From an uncultured Lachnospiraceae bacterium (GTDB lineage: Bacteria; Bacillota; Clostridia; Lachnospirales; Lachnospiraceae), in assembly GCA_945868435.1 (NCBI GenBank), contig CAMBLG010000009.1:16713-80712 (forward strand): a DNA stretch of 64,000 bases, given 5' to 3'. A program made the position numbers and the translations under genes. Positions 1 to 8,896 of this stretch are shown piece by piece. The notes beneath the pieces are model-generated. The model worked only from the letters and a program-made list of their open reading frames with translations, was not told where the DNA came from and ran no database searches. Position 1 is the first letter of the stretch. Each line of letters begins with the position of its first letter.

Positions 1-2
1 CC

Positions 3-1283
3 AAGGCCTTGAATTTTCCGATCTCCAAGACGATGCGTATCGCACAGCAGCTATATGAGGGTGTTGATATTAAGGGACAGGGAACCATCGGTCTCATCAC
101 CTATCTGAGAACGGATTCCGTGCGTATCTCAGAAGAGGCGGACGAGGCTGCAAGAACCTTTGTAAAGGACACATACGGAGAAGCTTATCTGTCTGCCGGT
201 GAGGGCAGCAAAAAGGCGGCAGGCAAGATTCAGGATGCCCATGAGGCAATCCGTCCGTCGGATATCAACCGTGTTCCGGCTGACATCAAGGATTCTTTAA
301 GCCGTGACCAGTATCGCTTATATCAGCTGATCTGGAAGAGATTTGCGGCCAGCCGTATGGCAAATGCAGTCTATGAGACAACGACAGTCAATATCGGAGC
401 CGGGGATTACCGTTTCCGTGTGGCAACCTCTAAGGTCTCTTTCGAGGGCTTTATGCTGGCTTATACAGAGGCGGATGATGAGAAGGAAGAAAAGCAGACG
501 ACGCTGAAATCGATTGATGAGAGTACAAAGCTGGCTTTTGTGGAATTTGATCCGAAGCAGCATTTCACCCAGCCGCCTGCACACTATACAGAAGCATCTC
601 TGGTCAAAACGCTGGAGGAACTTGGAATCGGCCGTCCGAGTACCTATTCGCCGACTATCACAACGATCCTTGCACGTCGGTATATCACGAAGGAGAACAA
701 GAATCTTTATGTCACAGAGATTGGTTCGGTTGTCAACGCGATTATGAAAGAGTCCTTCCCGACTATTGTAGATGAGCATTTTACCGCTAATATGGAGTCT
801 TTGCTGGACAGCGTTGCGGAGGGAAAGGTTCCGTGGAAGAGTGTGGTTGCAAACTTTTATCCGGATCTGGAGGAAGCGGTGCAGCGGGCGGAGAAAGAAT
901 TGGAAAAGGTCACCATTGAAGATGAGGTCACAGAGGAAATCTGTGAAGAGTGCGGACACAATATGGTCATCAAATACGGGCCGTATGGTAAATTTCTGGC
1001 ATGCCCGGGCTTCCCGGAGTGCCGTAATACGAAGCCGTATTATGAAAAGATTGGAGTGGCGTGCCCAAAGTGTGGCAAGGATGTGGTAATCAAGATGACC
1101 AAAAAGGGAAGACGTTACTACGGATGTATCGGGTATCCGGAATGCGACTTTATGAGCTGGGGCAGACCGGTGGAGAAAAAGTGCCCGAGATGTGGTGGCT
1201 ATATGGTCGAGAAGGGCGCAAAACTGGCCTGTGCGGATGAGCATTGCGGATATACTGAGGAAAGGGAAAAGAACGAAAAATAA
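3..1283 (+). CDS. topA: DNA topoisomerase I, C-terminal part (5' truncated by window edge)
   Basis: Type IA topoisomerase, which relaxes negative supercoils through a 5'-phosphotyrosine link. The frame is open to the window edge and about 426 residues are present, so the toprim domain lies outside. The catalytic tyrosine sits in GLITYLRTDS (Tyr codon 102-104). After the core come three C-terminal zinc-finger modules: CEECGHN with CPGFPEC, CPKCGKD with CIGYPEC, and CPRCGGY with CADEHC. The last is followed by the stop. Three fingers of this kind are usual for Firmicute TopA. No terminator is evident before codY, which has its own promoter. The gene shows no sign of damage. Confidence 0.97.
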   Translation, partial: KALNFPISKTMRIAQQLYEGVDIKGQGTIGLITYLRTDSVRISEEADEAARTFVKDTYGEAYLSAGEGSKKAAGKIQDAHEAIRPSDINRVPADIKDSLSRDQYRLYQLIWKRFAASRMANAVYETTTVNIGAGDYRFRVATSKVSFEGFMLAYTEADDEKEEKQTTLKSIDESTKLAFVEFDPKQHFTQPPAHYTEASLVKTLEELGIGRPSTYSPTITTILARRYITKENKNLYVTEIGSVVNAIMKESFPTIVDEHFTANMESLLDSVAEGKVPWKSVVANFYPDLEEAVQRAEKELEKVTIEDEVTEEICEECGHNMVIKYGPYGKFLACPGFPECRNTKPYYEKIGVACPKCGKDVVIKMTKKGRRYYGCIGYPECDFMSWGRPVEKKCPRCGGYMVEKGAKLACADEHCGYTEEREKNEK

Positions 1284-1302
1284 ATCTATTTTTTAAATCA
1301 CC

Positions 1303-1331
1303 TTGAATTGTCAGATAAATTGTGCTAAAAT
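1303..1331 (+). promoter_or_regulatory. Sigma-A-type promoter of codY
   Basis: TTGAAT (1303-1308), a 17-base spacer, and TAAAAT (1326-1331) preceded by TGC, an extended -10. It lies in the topA-codY gap, about 54 bases upstream of the codY start. Confidence 0.7.
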
Positions 1332-1384
1332 AGCTTTTGCATTATAGCAAATCAGGCTGGCGTTCGAAGACAGGAGGGGCAAAC

Positions 1385-2164
1385 ATGAGTGTACAGCTCT
1401 TGGATAAAACAAGGAAAATTAACAAGCTGCTTCATAACAACAGTTCTTCCAAGGTCGTATTCAACGATATCTGTGAAGTGTTGACAGGAATTCTTGACTC
1501 GGATATTCTCGTAATCAGTAAGAAAGGAAAGGTCCTTGGCTCCAGCGTGTGCAAAGGAGTGGAAGAACTTCAGGAGCTGATTGTAGACGAGGTCGGCGGC
1601 TTTATCGATCAGGAGCTGAATGAACGGCTGTTGGGAATTCTGTCCACAAAAGAGAATGTGAATCTGGAAACTTTGGGATTCGGAGAGGAATCCAGAAAAT
1701 ACCGTGCGATCATCACACCGATTGACATAGCGGGAGAACGGCTTGGAACGCTGTTTGAGTATCGCAGCGAACGGGAGTATGATATCGATGATATTATTTT
1801 GACGGAGTACGGGACGACGGTTGTAGGGCTGGAGATGATGCGCTCCGTGAATGAGGAGAGTGCAGAGGAGGCCCGTAAGGTCGCAATTGTAAAGTCTGCG
1901 ATCTCAACGCTGTCTTTCTCGGAACTTGAGGCGATTATTCATATTTTTGACGAACTGGATGGAAATGAGGGAATTCTGGTTGCCAGCAGAATCGCGGACC
2001 GGGTTGGAATCACGAGATCTGTGATCGTCAACGCACTCCGCAAATTTGAGAGTGCGGGTGTGATTGAATCCAGATCTTCCGGTATGAAAGGAACCTATAT
2101 CAAAGTTATCAATGATGTGGTGTTCGATGAACTGGCGGAGATTAAGCACCGGAATGGCAAATAA
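1385..2164 (+). CDS. codY: GTP-sensing transcriptional pleiotropic regulator CodY
   Basis: Global repressor that senses GTP and branched-chain amino acids and binds DNA as a dimer. The 259 residues match the family length. An N-terminal GAF-type sensor domain (MSVQLLDKTRKIN onward) is followed by a C-terminal winged helix containing ASRIADRVGITRSVIVNALRKF, about residues 200-225 (given in part: ITRSVIVNALRKF). The ATG at 1385 is chosen because AGGAGGGG lies 7 bases upstream; an in-frame TTG at 1337 has no ribosome site. It lies directly upstream of the flagellar operon, as in Bacillus subtilis, where CodY represses the fla/che promoter. A terminator follows. Confidence 0.96.
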   Translation: MSVQLLDKTRKINKLLHNNSSSKVVFNDICEVLTGILDSDILVISKKGKVLGSSVCKGVEELQELIVDEVGGFIDQELNERLLGILSTKENVNLETLGFGEESRKYRAIITPIDIAGERLGTLFEYRSEREYDIDDIILTEYGTTVVGLEMMRSVNEESAEEARKVAIVKSAISTLSFSELEAIIHIFDELDGNEGILVASRIADRVGITRSVIVNALRKFESAGVIESRSSGMKGTYIKVINDVVFDELAEIKHRNGK

Positions 2165-2206
2165 AAGAATTCCGGACAATAAAATATACCAATGGATGGG
2201 GTGTTT

Positions 2207-2242
2207 AAAGGGACTTATACAAGATATAGGTCCCTTTTTGTG
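2207..2242 (+). terminator. Intrinsic terminator after codY
   Basis: AAAGGGAC (2207-2214) pairs with GTCCCTTT (2230-2237) across a 15-base loop and runs into a short T-rich tract. It ends the topA-codY unit before the flagellar promoter. Confidence 0.75.
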
Positions 2243-2245
2243 TCG

Positions 2246-2260
2246 TATTTTGAAGAAATT
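2246..2260 (+). promoter_or_regulatory. Possible CodY box upstream of the fla/che promoter
   Basis: TATTTTGAAGAAATT matches the Bacillus CodY consensus AATTTTCWGAAAATT at 11 of 15 positions by my count. It lies 13 bases upstream of the -35 element of the flagellar promoter. AT-rich DNA gives such matches by chance, so this rests mostly on context. Confidence 0.3.
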
Positions 2261-2273
2261 TGTGAAAAAGCCC

Positions 2274-2301
2274 TTGTGTTTTTTTAGATATATACTATAA
2301 T
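2274..2301 (+). promoter_or_regulatory. Sigma-A-type promoter of the fla/che operon
   Basis: TTGTGT (2274-2279), a 16-base spacer and a perfect TATAAT (2296-2301), about 45 bases upstream of flgB. No sigma-28-like element was found here, which fits early-class expression by the housekeeping sigma factor. Confidence 0.7.
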
Positions 2302-2346
2302 TAGTATGATGAAATAATTGGGGGCACTAGATAAGGGGGTACAAGA

Positions 2347-2736
2347 ATGCTTAGTACAAACGCTTTTGACTATGTAAACGTGTTGGATAAGGCTGCAGAT
2401 GCAAGCTGGAAGAGAGAGTCTTTAATTTCCAACAATATAGCCAATGTGGATACACCCGGTTATAAGAGGCAGGATCTGGACTTTCAGTCAGCCCTCAAAC
2501 TGGAACTTTCCCGTTCCAATCATGATTCTCTGGATTCCAGGGTTGGCCAGATGGATCTGACGAAACTGAATCCTATGACTTTTACAGATATGGCGGGGTA
2601 TTCCTATCGTCTGGACGGCAACAACGTGGATATTGATACGGAAAATGTGGAGCTTGCTTCGGAACAGATTCGTTATCAGGCTGTGACAACGGGCATCAGT
2701 CAGGAATTTTCGCGGATGAAGACAGTGATCAAATAG
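2347..2736 (+). CDS. flgB: Flagellar basal-body rod protein FlgB
   Basis: Proximal rod subunit, exported by the flagellar type III apparatus. The 129 residues match the family. The N-terminal rod signature is NNIANVDTPGYKRQDLDF. The start is supported by AAGGGGG (2333-2339). First gene of the long flagellar unit, followed by flgC after 28 bases. Confidence 0.96.
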   Translation: MLSTNAFDYVNVLDKAADASWKRESLISNNIANVDTPGYKRQDLDFQSALKLELSRSNHDSLDSRVGQMDLTKLNPMTFTDMAGYSYRLDGNNVDIDTENVELASEQIRYQAVTTGISQEFSRMKTVIK

Positions 2737-2764
2737 TTGAGTACAGGTAAAGGAGGAATGACAT

Positions 2765-3208
2765 ATGGGTTTGTTTCAGTCGTTTAATATCAGTGCAAGC
2801 GGTATGACCGCACAGCGCTTCCGCACCGATATCATTGCAGAAAACATAGCAAATGTAAACACAACCTCTACGGAGAGCGGTGGTCCATATAGGCGCAAGA
2901 TCGTTACGTTTCAGGAAAAAAATGTCACACCATTCTCACAGTTTTTCTCGACCTCCAAGAATGGGGCCATCGGAAACGGTGTGAAAGTGACCCGGGTAAC
3001 GGAGGATTATACCAGTGACTTTATCAAAGAGTATGATCCGTCCAATCCGGATGCGGATGAGAACGGGTATGTATCCTATCCGAATGTGAATACAGTGACA
3101 GAGATGACAGACCTGATCGATGCTACGAGATCCTATGAGGCCAATGCAACCGCCTTTGAGGCAAGTAAGAGCATGGCGATGACGGGACTGTCAATTGGAC
3201 AACAATAG
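2765..3208 (+). CDS. flgC: Flagellar basal-body rod protein FlgC
   Basis: Rod subunit of 147 residues. The N-terminus FNISASGMTAQRFRTDIIAE and the ENIANVNTT motif are typical of rod, hook and filament axial proteins. The C-terminus (DATRSYEANATAFEASKSM) is the helical part that packs in the rod. The start has AAAGGAGG upstream. Order flgB-flgC-fliE is the normal arrangement. Confidence 0.96.
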   Translation: MGLFQSFNISASGMTAQRFRTDIIAENIANVNTTSTESGGPYRRKIVTFQEKNVTPFSQFFSTSKNGAIGNGVKVTRVTEDYTSDFIKEYDPSNPDADENGYVSYPNVNTVTEMTDLIDATRSYEANATAFEASKSMAMTGLSIGQQ

Positions 3209-3237
3209 TATATGATGTCCTAAGAAGGGAGTAATAC

Positions 3238-3549
3238 ATGGATATTTCAGCATTATCCGGTGTGTCTTCGGAATATTTAAACGTATATGCCAAGCGGGCA
3301 GATCTGGTAGAGTCTAAGGATGATTCTTTCGGTTCCATTCTGTCTGCCATGATGGATTCTCTTGAGGAGACGAATGATCTGCAAAATACGGCAGAAGCAG
3401 AGGAAATTCGTTTCGCCATGGGTGAATCAGAGAATACGCATGATCTTCTGATTGCAGAATCAAAGGCAAACATTGCATTACAGTATACAGTAGCGGTAAG
3501 GGATAAACTGATCGAAGGCTATAGAGAGCTCATGCAGATGTCTGTCTGA
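3238..3549 (+). CDS. fliE: Flagellar hook-basal body protein FliE
   Basis: Adaptor between the MS ring and the rod, also needed for export. At 103 residues it is of usual size. The conserved C-terminal half reads SKANIALQYTVAVRDKLIEG and ends in YRELMQMSV, typical of FliE. AGAAGGGAG upstream supports the ATG. Third gene of the rod cluster. Confidence 0.94.
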   Translation: MDISALSGVSSEYLNVYAKRADLVESKDDSFGSILSAMMDSLEETNDLQNTAEAEEIRFAMGESENTHDLLIAESKANIALQYTVAVRDKLIEGYRELMQMSV

Positions 3550-3611
3550 TAAAGTATGCTTGAGGGTGTATGCAGAAGCGGTTCGATGACATATAAGAGA
3601 GGTATGAAAAA

Positions 3612-5240
3612 ATGCCGGAACAGGTACAAAATATTCTCAACAAAATATTGGAGTGGTGGAAAAAGTTCAACACGAAGCAGAAGGCGCTTCTGATCAGTCT
3701 GACGTCTGTTGTACTGTTGGCGCTGGTGATTCTTGCAGTAGTTATGACGAGACCGACTTATGTCAGCCTTTATGATGCCGCTGACAACAAGGAAGCTGCG
3801 GCAATTAAGAAGCTTTTGGACAGTGATGGAACACTGGATTATAAAGTGTCAGGTACTACGCATTTTGAAATCAATGCCAAGCAGGAGTCGGAAGCCAACA
3901 TGCTGCTGGGGACGAATGACTACGCGACCAATGGCTATAATTTGTCCAAAGCGGATCTGTCCAAGGTGGTAAACGGAAGCTTTTCCACAACGGAGGCAGA
4001 CAAGCAGAAGCTTTATAAGGACTATCTGGAGACCAAGCTGGCGGAGGATCTGGCAGCACAGGATCTGATTGAATCGGCTACGGTTTCTCTGGATATTGCG
4101 GACGATGACGGAACTTTGATTTCCAGAATGCAGGAGAGTTCTGCCAGTGTCAGTCTTCGTTTGACCGGTTCCATCAGTGATACACAGGCATACAGTATCG
4201 CAAGATTTGTAGCCACTCAGCTTGGAAACAATTCCACCGATAAGGTGACGATCATAGATCAGAAGACTTCCAAGATTATCTACTCCGGTGCAGATCAGGA
4301 TTCAGATCTTACCCTGCTTTCTTCTCAGCTGGATGAGCAGGAGCGCAGGGCGGCATCCATCAAATCCGATATCAAGGATGCACTTGCGGAATCCGGTCTG
4401 TTTTCCAACGTGGAAGTCGGTCTGAATCTGGATATGAGTTTTCAGGATGTGGAGGATGTGGTACATACCTACTGGCACAATGAAGGAATGGATAATGGCG
4501 AGATTACCTCCCAGGAGATTTATTCCGCATCCGGAACCGGTGATGTGGGAGGAGTTCCCGGAACCTATTCCAACAGTGATAATACAAGTTATTATACCGG
4601 CGGAACGGATGGCGAGTGGTCCGTTTCCAACCAGAAGACTTTGTATAGCCCCAATGAGGAGATTAAGACAACCACCTCCAAGGGCGGCACAATTAACCGT
4701 GAGAACTGTTCGGCGGCAGTGGTTGCTGTGCGCAATGTAGTCTATGAAGAAGATGTTCTCAAGGCCAGTGGAGCGCTGGAGGATATGTCATGGGAAGAGT
4801 ACAAGGCGGCCAACGGAGATAACAGGCTGGTTGAGAATGAGGAGGAGATGGCCTCCTATGTTTCCATGGTGGCAAAGGTTGTAGGCTGCGATGAGTCAGC
4901 GGTGGAGTTCTTGTGTATCGAGAAACCTATTTTTGTGGATTCCGAGGGAAATGGAAGGACTTTGACCGATATTCTGCAGATCGCGCTTGCGGTATTAATC
5001 TTTGCACTGCTGGGATTTGTAGTGTTCCGCAGTACCCGAAAGCAGAAGGAGACAGAGCCGGAACCGGAGCTTTCCGTGGAGGCACTTCTGGAGTCTACGG
5101 CGGAAGCGGAAGATGAGCTGGAGGATATTGGCTATTCTGAAAAATCAGAGACGCGTATTTTGATCGAGAAGTTTGTGGATGAGAAACCGGATGCGGCAGC
5201 GCTTCTGCTTCGTAACTGGTTGAATGAGGATTGGGAGTAA
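3612..5240 (+). CDS. fliF: Flagellar MS-ring protein FliF
   Basis: Forms the membrane MS ring on which rotor and export gate assemble. 542 residues, a normal length. First membrane segment at about residues 24-45 (ALLISLTSVVLLALVILAVV); ring-building modules in the periplasmic-side part, with KQKLYKDYLETKLAEDL; second membrane segment at about 453-475 (ILQIALAVLIFALLGFVVF). The acidic cytoplasmic tail that binds FliG ends in RNWLNEDWE. fliG starts 3 bases after the stop, which suggests coupled translation. Confidence 0.97.
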   Translation: MPEQVQNILNKILEWWKKFNTKQKALLISLTSVVLLALVILAVVMTRPTYVSLYDAADNKEAAAIKKLLDSDGTLDYKVSGTTHFEINAKQESEANMLLGTNDYATNGYNLSKADLSKVVNGSFSTTEADKQKLYKDYLETKLAEDLAAQDLIESATVSLDIADDDGTLISRMQESSASVSLRLTGSISDTQAYSIARFVATQLGNNSTDKVTIIDQKTSKIIYSGADQDSDLTLLSSQLDEQERRAASIKSDIKDALAESGLFSNVEVGLNLDMSFQDVEDVVHTYWHNEGMDNGEITSQEIYSASGTGDVGGVPGTYSNSDNTSYYTGGTDGEWSVSNQKTLYSPNEEIKTTTSKGGTINRENCSAAVVAVRNVVYEEDVLKASGALEDMSWEEYKAANGDNRLVENEEEMASYVSMVAKVVGCDESAVEFLCIEKPIFVDSEGNGRTLTDILQIALAVLIFALLGFVVFRSTRKQKETEPEPELSVEALLESTAEAEDELEDIGYSEKSETRILIEKFVDEKPDAAALLLRNWLNEDWE

Positions 5241-5243
5241 GGT

Positions 5244-6248
5244 ATGGGTGAGTCTTACACAGGCGTGCAAAAGGCGGCTATTTTGCTGATCACATTGGGA
5301 CCGGAAAAAGCGGCTAGCATTTTTAAGCACCTGAAGGAAGATGAAATTGAAGAATTGACCCTTGAAATTGCGAATACAAGGAGTGTATCGCCGCAAACCA
5401 AGGAAGAGATCCTGGATGAGTTTTATCAGGTCTGCCTTGCACAGCAGTATATTGCGGAAGGTGGTATCGGTTATGCGAAGGAACTGTTGGAGAAGGCTCT
5501 GGGTAATGACAAGGCACAGGGGGTCATTGCAAAGCTGACGGCATCTCTTCAGGTGCGCCCGTTTGAGTTCGTGCGGAAAACGGATCCGAGTCAGCTTCTT
5601 AACTTTATTCAGGATGAGCACCCGCAGACGATCGCAATGATTCTGTCCTATCTATCACCGGCACAGGCGTCTATGGTGCTTGGTGCCCTGCCACCGGAGA
5701 AGCAGGCAGATGTTGCAAGGCGTATTGCAACCATGGATCGTACTTCGCCGGATGTCATTAAGGAAGTTGAGCGTGTGTTAGAGAGAAAGCTTGCTTCTCT
5801 TGTAAATCAGGACTATACGATTGTGGGTGGTATCGATGCAATCGTAAGTATTTTGAACAGCGTAGACCGCGGAACAGAAAAACACATTATGGAGTCCCTG
5901 GAGATCGAAGAACCGGAGCTTGCAGACGAAATCCGCAAGAAAATGTTTGTGTTCGAGGATGTCCTTCTTTTGGACGACCGTGCGATTCAGCGAGTGCTGC
6001 GTGAGGTTGAGAACAGTGATCTGGAGCTTGCACTTAAGAACACCAATGAAGAAGTTCAGAATGTGATCTTTAAGAATCTTTCTAAACGACTGGCAGCTAT
6101 GATCAAGGAAGATATGGACTTTATGGGTCCTGTACGAATGAAGGATGTAGAGGAAGCACAACAGAAGATTGTCGGTGTCATCCGTAAGCTGGAGGATGCC
6201 GGTGAGATCGTAATTTCCCGTGGTGGAGGTGACGATATCGTTGTCTAA
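5244..6248 (+). CDS. fliG: Flagellar motor switch protein FliG
   Basis: Rotor protein that contacts the MotA stator and transmits switching. 334 residues, full length. N-terminal FliF-binding domain (AAILLITLGPEKAASIFKHL), middle domain with EHPQTIAMILSYL, and the C-terminal torque domain with charged helix (FVFEDVLLLDDRAIQRVLRE). The extreme 3' end doubles as the ribosome-binding site for fliH. Confidence 0.97.
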   Translation: MGESYTGVQKAAILLITLGPEKAASIFKHLKEDEIEELTLEIANTRSVSPQTKEEILDEFYQVCLAQQYIAEGGIGYAKELLEKALGNDKAQGVIAKLTASLQVRPFEFVRKTDPSQLLNFIQDEHPQTIAMILSYLSPAQASMVLGALPPEKQADVARRIATMDRTSPDVIKEVERVLERKLASLVNQDYTIVGGIDAIVSILNSVDRGTEKHIMESLEIEEPELADEIRKKMFVFEDVLLLDDRAIQRVLREVENSDLELALKNTNEEVQNVIFKNLSKRLAAMIKEDMDFMGPVRMKDVEEAQQKIVGVIRKLEDAGEIVISRGGGDDIVV

Positions 6249-7101
6249 TTTGTTGAAACAATATTTTGTCGTCAACTCGGAAGACGGGAAGCGTATCATT
6301 AATTCCAATGGGTTGGTGGAGGAACGGATTCGTCAGTTGGCAGTAGGAGCCAGAGTGCCGGAAGAAGAACGCCTTGAGTTCCCGGGAAATGCCGTGGAGG
6401 AGACTTCGGCGGATTTTGCCGAAGGGATTGAGGCAGAGACTGTTGTGGAAGAACCCAAGCCGGATCCGGATGAGATCGCGAGACAGATTCTGGCAGATGC
6501 GAGAGAAAAAGCGGATCAGATGCTAAATGACGCGCATGCACAGGCAAAACAGATTGTCGCGGATGCGGAAGCAGAAGCACAGAAACTGTATGAGGAGCAG
6601 AAACAGCTTGGCTATGCGTCAGGGGCCAGTGAAAAGGAACAGGAGCTGGAAGCCCGCAGACAGCAGGTGGTAGAAGATTCCAACAGGCGCGAGGAGGAAT
6701 TTAAGAATCGTAAGGCAGAACTGGAAGAGGAATATATGGAACGGCAGGAGCACATGGAAGCAGACATCGTGGATGCATTGATTCCTGTGTTTGAAAAGGT
6801 GTTTCAGATTCAGTTTGCGGATCAGAGGGAGATACTTCTGGCTTTGATCCGCAATGTGCTGATGAATGTAGAGGTGGGCAGCAAGCTGAAAATCCGCGTG
6901 AATGAGGCGGATGCGGAGATGCTTACCGGACATTTGGATGAGATCAGAAAGCAGGTGGGAGAGAATGTCTCCCTTGAGGTTATACGTGATAACAAGCTTA
7001 CAGATGGACAATGCCAGCTTGAGACCACATATGGAGTGTTTGATTGTGGAATCGACACGCATTTTACGAATCTGATAAAGGATATCCGTTCACTTGTGTG
7101 A
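6241..7101 (+). CDS. fliH: Flagellar assembly protein FliH (export ATPase regulator)
   Basis: Binds and restrains the FliI ATPase at the export gate. About 286 residues. The middle carries a long charged heptad-rich region (DAREKADQMLNDAHAQAKQI) with the A/D-rich spacing of FliH, then the C-terminal FliI-binding domain. I chose TTG 6241 because GGAGGTGA (6225-6232) lies 8 bases upstream; GTG codons at 6220, 6223 and 6229 lie on or before that site. The start overlaps the last codons of fliG, so translation is probably coupled. Confidence 0.88.
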   Translation: MSNLLKQYFVVNSEDGKRIINSNGLVEERIRQLAVGARVPEEERLEFPGNAVEETSADFAEGIEAETVVEEPKPDPDEIARQILADAREKADQMLNDAHAQAKQIVADAEAEAQKLYEEQKQLGYASGASEKEQELEARRQQVVEDSNRREEEFKNRKAELEEEYMERQEHMEADIVDALIPVFEKVFQIQFADQREILLALIRNVLMNVEVGSKLKIRVNEADAEMLTGHLDEIRKQVGENVSLEVIRDNKLTDGQCQLETTYGVFDCGIDTHFTNLIKDIRSLV

Positions 7102-7119
7102 CGGGATGGGGTACTGTTT

Positions 7120-8430
7120 GTGACAGCAGAGACAGAAAAGTACAGACAACTGATGGACCGGCAGTATTACAAAAGCTATGGGAAGGTTGTCAAGGTAGTA
7201 GGGCTTACAATTGAATCAATCGGGCCGGAAGCAAGATTGGGAGATTTGTGCCAGATTTATCCGGATAAAGATAAGCCGGATTATGTGATCGCGGAGGTAG
7301 TTGGATTTCACGATTCACAGCTTATTCTGATGCCGATTGACAGTGTGGAAGGCGTAGGAGTTGGATGTATCGTAGAGAATACGGGACATCCATTATCTGT
7401 TTTGGTGGGGGATGAACTCCTCGGACATACATTGGATGGAATCGGTCGTCTGACGGATTCGGAGGAAACGATTCACGGAGAATATTATCCATTGGAAAAA
7501 GATCCTCCGGATCCTATGGCTCGTAAGATTATAAGCGAGGTGCTGCCGCTCGGGGTCAAAGCGGTGGATGGGCTTATCACTGTCGGAAAAGGACAGAGAA
7601 TCGGGGTTTTTGCCGGATCCGGAGTTGGAAAAAGTACGTTGCTTGGCATGTTTGCCCGCAATACGAAGGCGGACATCAATGTAATTGCACTGATCGGAGA
7701 GCGAGGCCGTGAGGTGCGCGAATTTATTGAGCGGGATTTGGGTCCTGAGGGAATGGCCCGCTCTGTTGTTGTAGTAGCAACATCGGACAAACCGGCTCTG
7801 ATTCGCAATAAGTGTGCAAAGACAGCGACTGCGGTGGCGGAGTACTTTCGTGATCAGGGAAAAGATGTTCTTCTTATGATGGATTCCATGACCCGTTTTT
7901 CCCAGGCTCAGCGTGAGATTGGTCTGGCGTCCGGAGAACCTCCGGTTACAAGAGGGTATCCGCCCAGCGTGTATTCCGAGATGCCGAAACTGCTGGAGAG
8001 GGCGGGCACGAACGATAAGGGCTCCATTACCGGTCTGTACACGGTTCTTGTGGACGGAGACGATTTTAACGAACCGATTACTGATACTGCCCGAGGAATT
8101 CTGGATGGGCATATCATGCTGGATCGTAAGCTTGGACACAAAAATCATTATCCGGCCATTGATATACTGCAAAGTATCTCCCGTGTTATGAGTTCCATTG
8201 TGAGCAAGGAGCACAAGAGTCTGGCAGGTCGGTTAAAAAATGTTCTCGCTACTTACAATGAGGCAGAGGATTTGATCAATATAGGCGCTTACAAAAACGG
8301 CTCCAACCCGGATATTGATTATGCAATCCGCAAGATTCGTCAGGTCAATGAATTTTTGTGCCAGGGAACGGATGAAAAATTTTTGTTTGATGAAGAAGTG
8401 GAACTTCTTGGTAAGGTATTCGAGGATTAA
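7120..8430 (+). CDS. fliI: Flagellum-specific ATP synthase FliI
   Basis: Hexameric ATPase that energises flagellar type III export. 436 residues, normal length. Walker A is GVFAGSGVGKST at about residue 165; Walker B is DVLLMMDSMTRFSQAQREI. The DxxARGILDGHI stretch and C-terminal domain match F1-beta-like export ATPases. The start is GTG with GATGGGG upstream. It follows fliH, its regulator, and precedes fliJ. Confidence 0.96.
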   Translation: MTAETEKYRQLMDRQYYKSYGKVVKVVGLTIESIGPEARLGDLCQIYPDKDKPDYVIAEVVGFHDSQLILMPIDSVEGVGVGCIVENTGHPLSVLVGDELLGHTLDGIGRLTDSEETIHGEYYPLEKDPPDPMARKIISEVLPLGVKAVDGLITVGKGQRIGVFAGSGVGKSTLLGMFARNTKADINVIALIGERGREVREFIERDLGPEGMARSVVVVATSDKPALIRNKCAKTATAVAEYFRDQGKDVLLMMDSMTRFSQAQREIGLASGEPPVTRGYPPSVYSEMPKLLERAGTNDKGSITGLYTVLVDGDDFNEPITDTARGILDGHIMLDRKLGHKNHYPAIDILQSISRVMSSIVSKEHKSLAGRLKNVLATYNEAEDLINIGAYKNGSNPDIDYAIRKIRQVNEFLCQGTDEKFLFDEEVELLGKVFED

Positions 8431-8443
8431 TGAGAGGTGAACC

Positions 8444-8890
8444 ATGGCAAAGTTCGTCTACCGGATGCAGAATATTCTGGATATCAAATTAAAACTGGAG
8501 ACACAGGCGCAGATGGTGTTTGCGGAAGCAAATCAGAAGTACATGGAGGAACAGAAAATCCTTCAGGAGTATCTGATGCGCAGAATCGGCTATGAGAAAA
8601 AGCTGAAAGAGGCTATGGACGGAACCATTGACGTGCAGGCTGTGACGAATGCAAGAGCTGACTTGAATGCCATGAAGACGCTGGTACGTCGGCAGATGAT
8701 GGAGGTACATAAAGCGGAACTTCAGTTGGAGGATGCGAGACGGGCCCTGAATGAAGTGATGCAGGAGAGAAAGGTACAGGAGAAGCTTCGGGAAAAAGCA
8801 TTTGAGCAGTTTAAAAGAGAACTGGCTATGCAGGAAAATAAAGAGATTGATGAACTTGTAAGCTATACGTTTAATGAGAATAAGGAGTAA
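8444..8890 (+). CDS. fliJ: Flagellar export protein FliJ
   Basis: Coiled-coil stalk of the export ATPase. 148 residues, almost wholly helical and charged, beginning FVYRMQNILDIKLKLETQAQ, the usual FliJ opening. Primary conservation in this family is weak; position directly after fliI is the stronger evidence. AGAGGTGA upstream fits the ATG. Confidence 0.92.
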   Translation: MAKFVYRMQNILDIKLKLETQAQMVFAEANQKYMEEQKILQEYLMRRIGYEKKLKEAMDGTIDVQAVTNARADLNAMKTLVRRQMMEVHKAELQLEDARRALNEVMQERKVQEKLREKAFEQFKRELAMQENKEIDELVSYTFNENKE

Positions 8891-8896
8891 GTTGGA

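Noticed and set aside
2165..2346. Cyclic-di-GMP riboswitch before flgB, as in some clostridia
   Set aside because: No GEMM-like conserved segments are visible; the gap is explained by a terminator and a promoter.
7393..8214. Minus-strand open frame opposite fliI (273 codons)
   Set aside because: Fully within a well conserved ATPase gene; no independent support.
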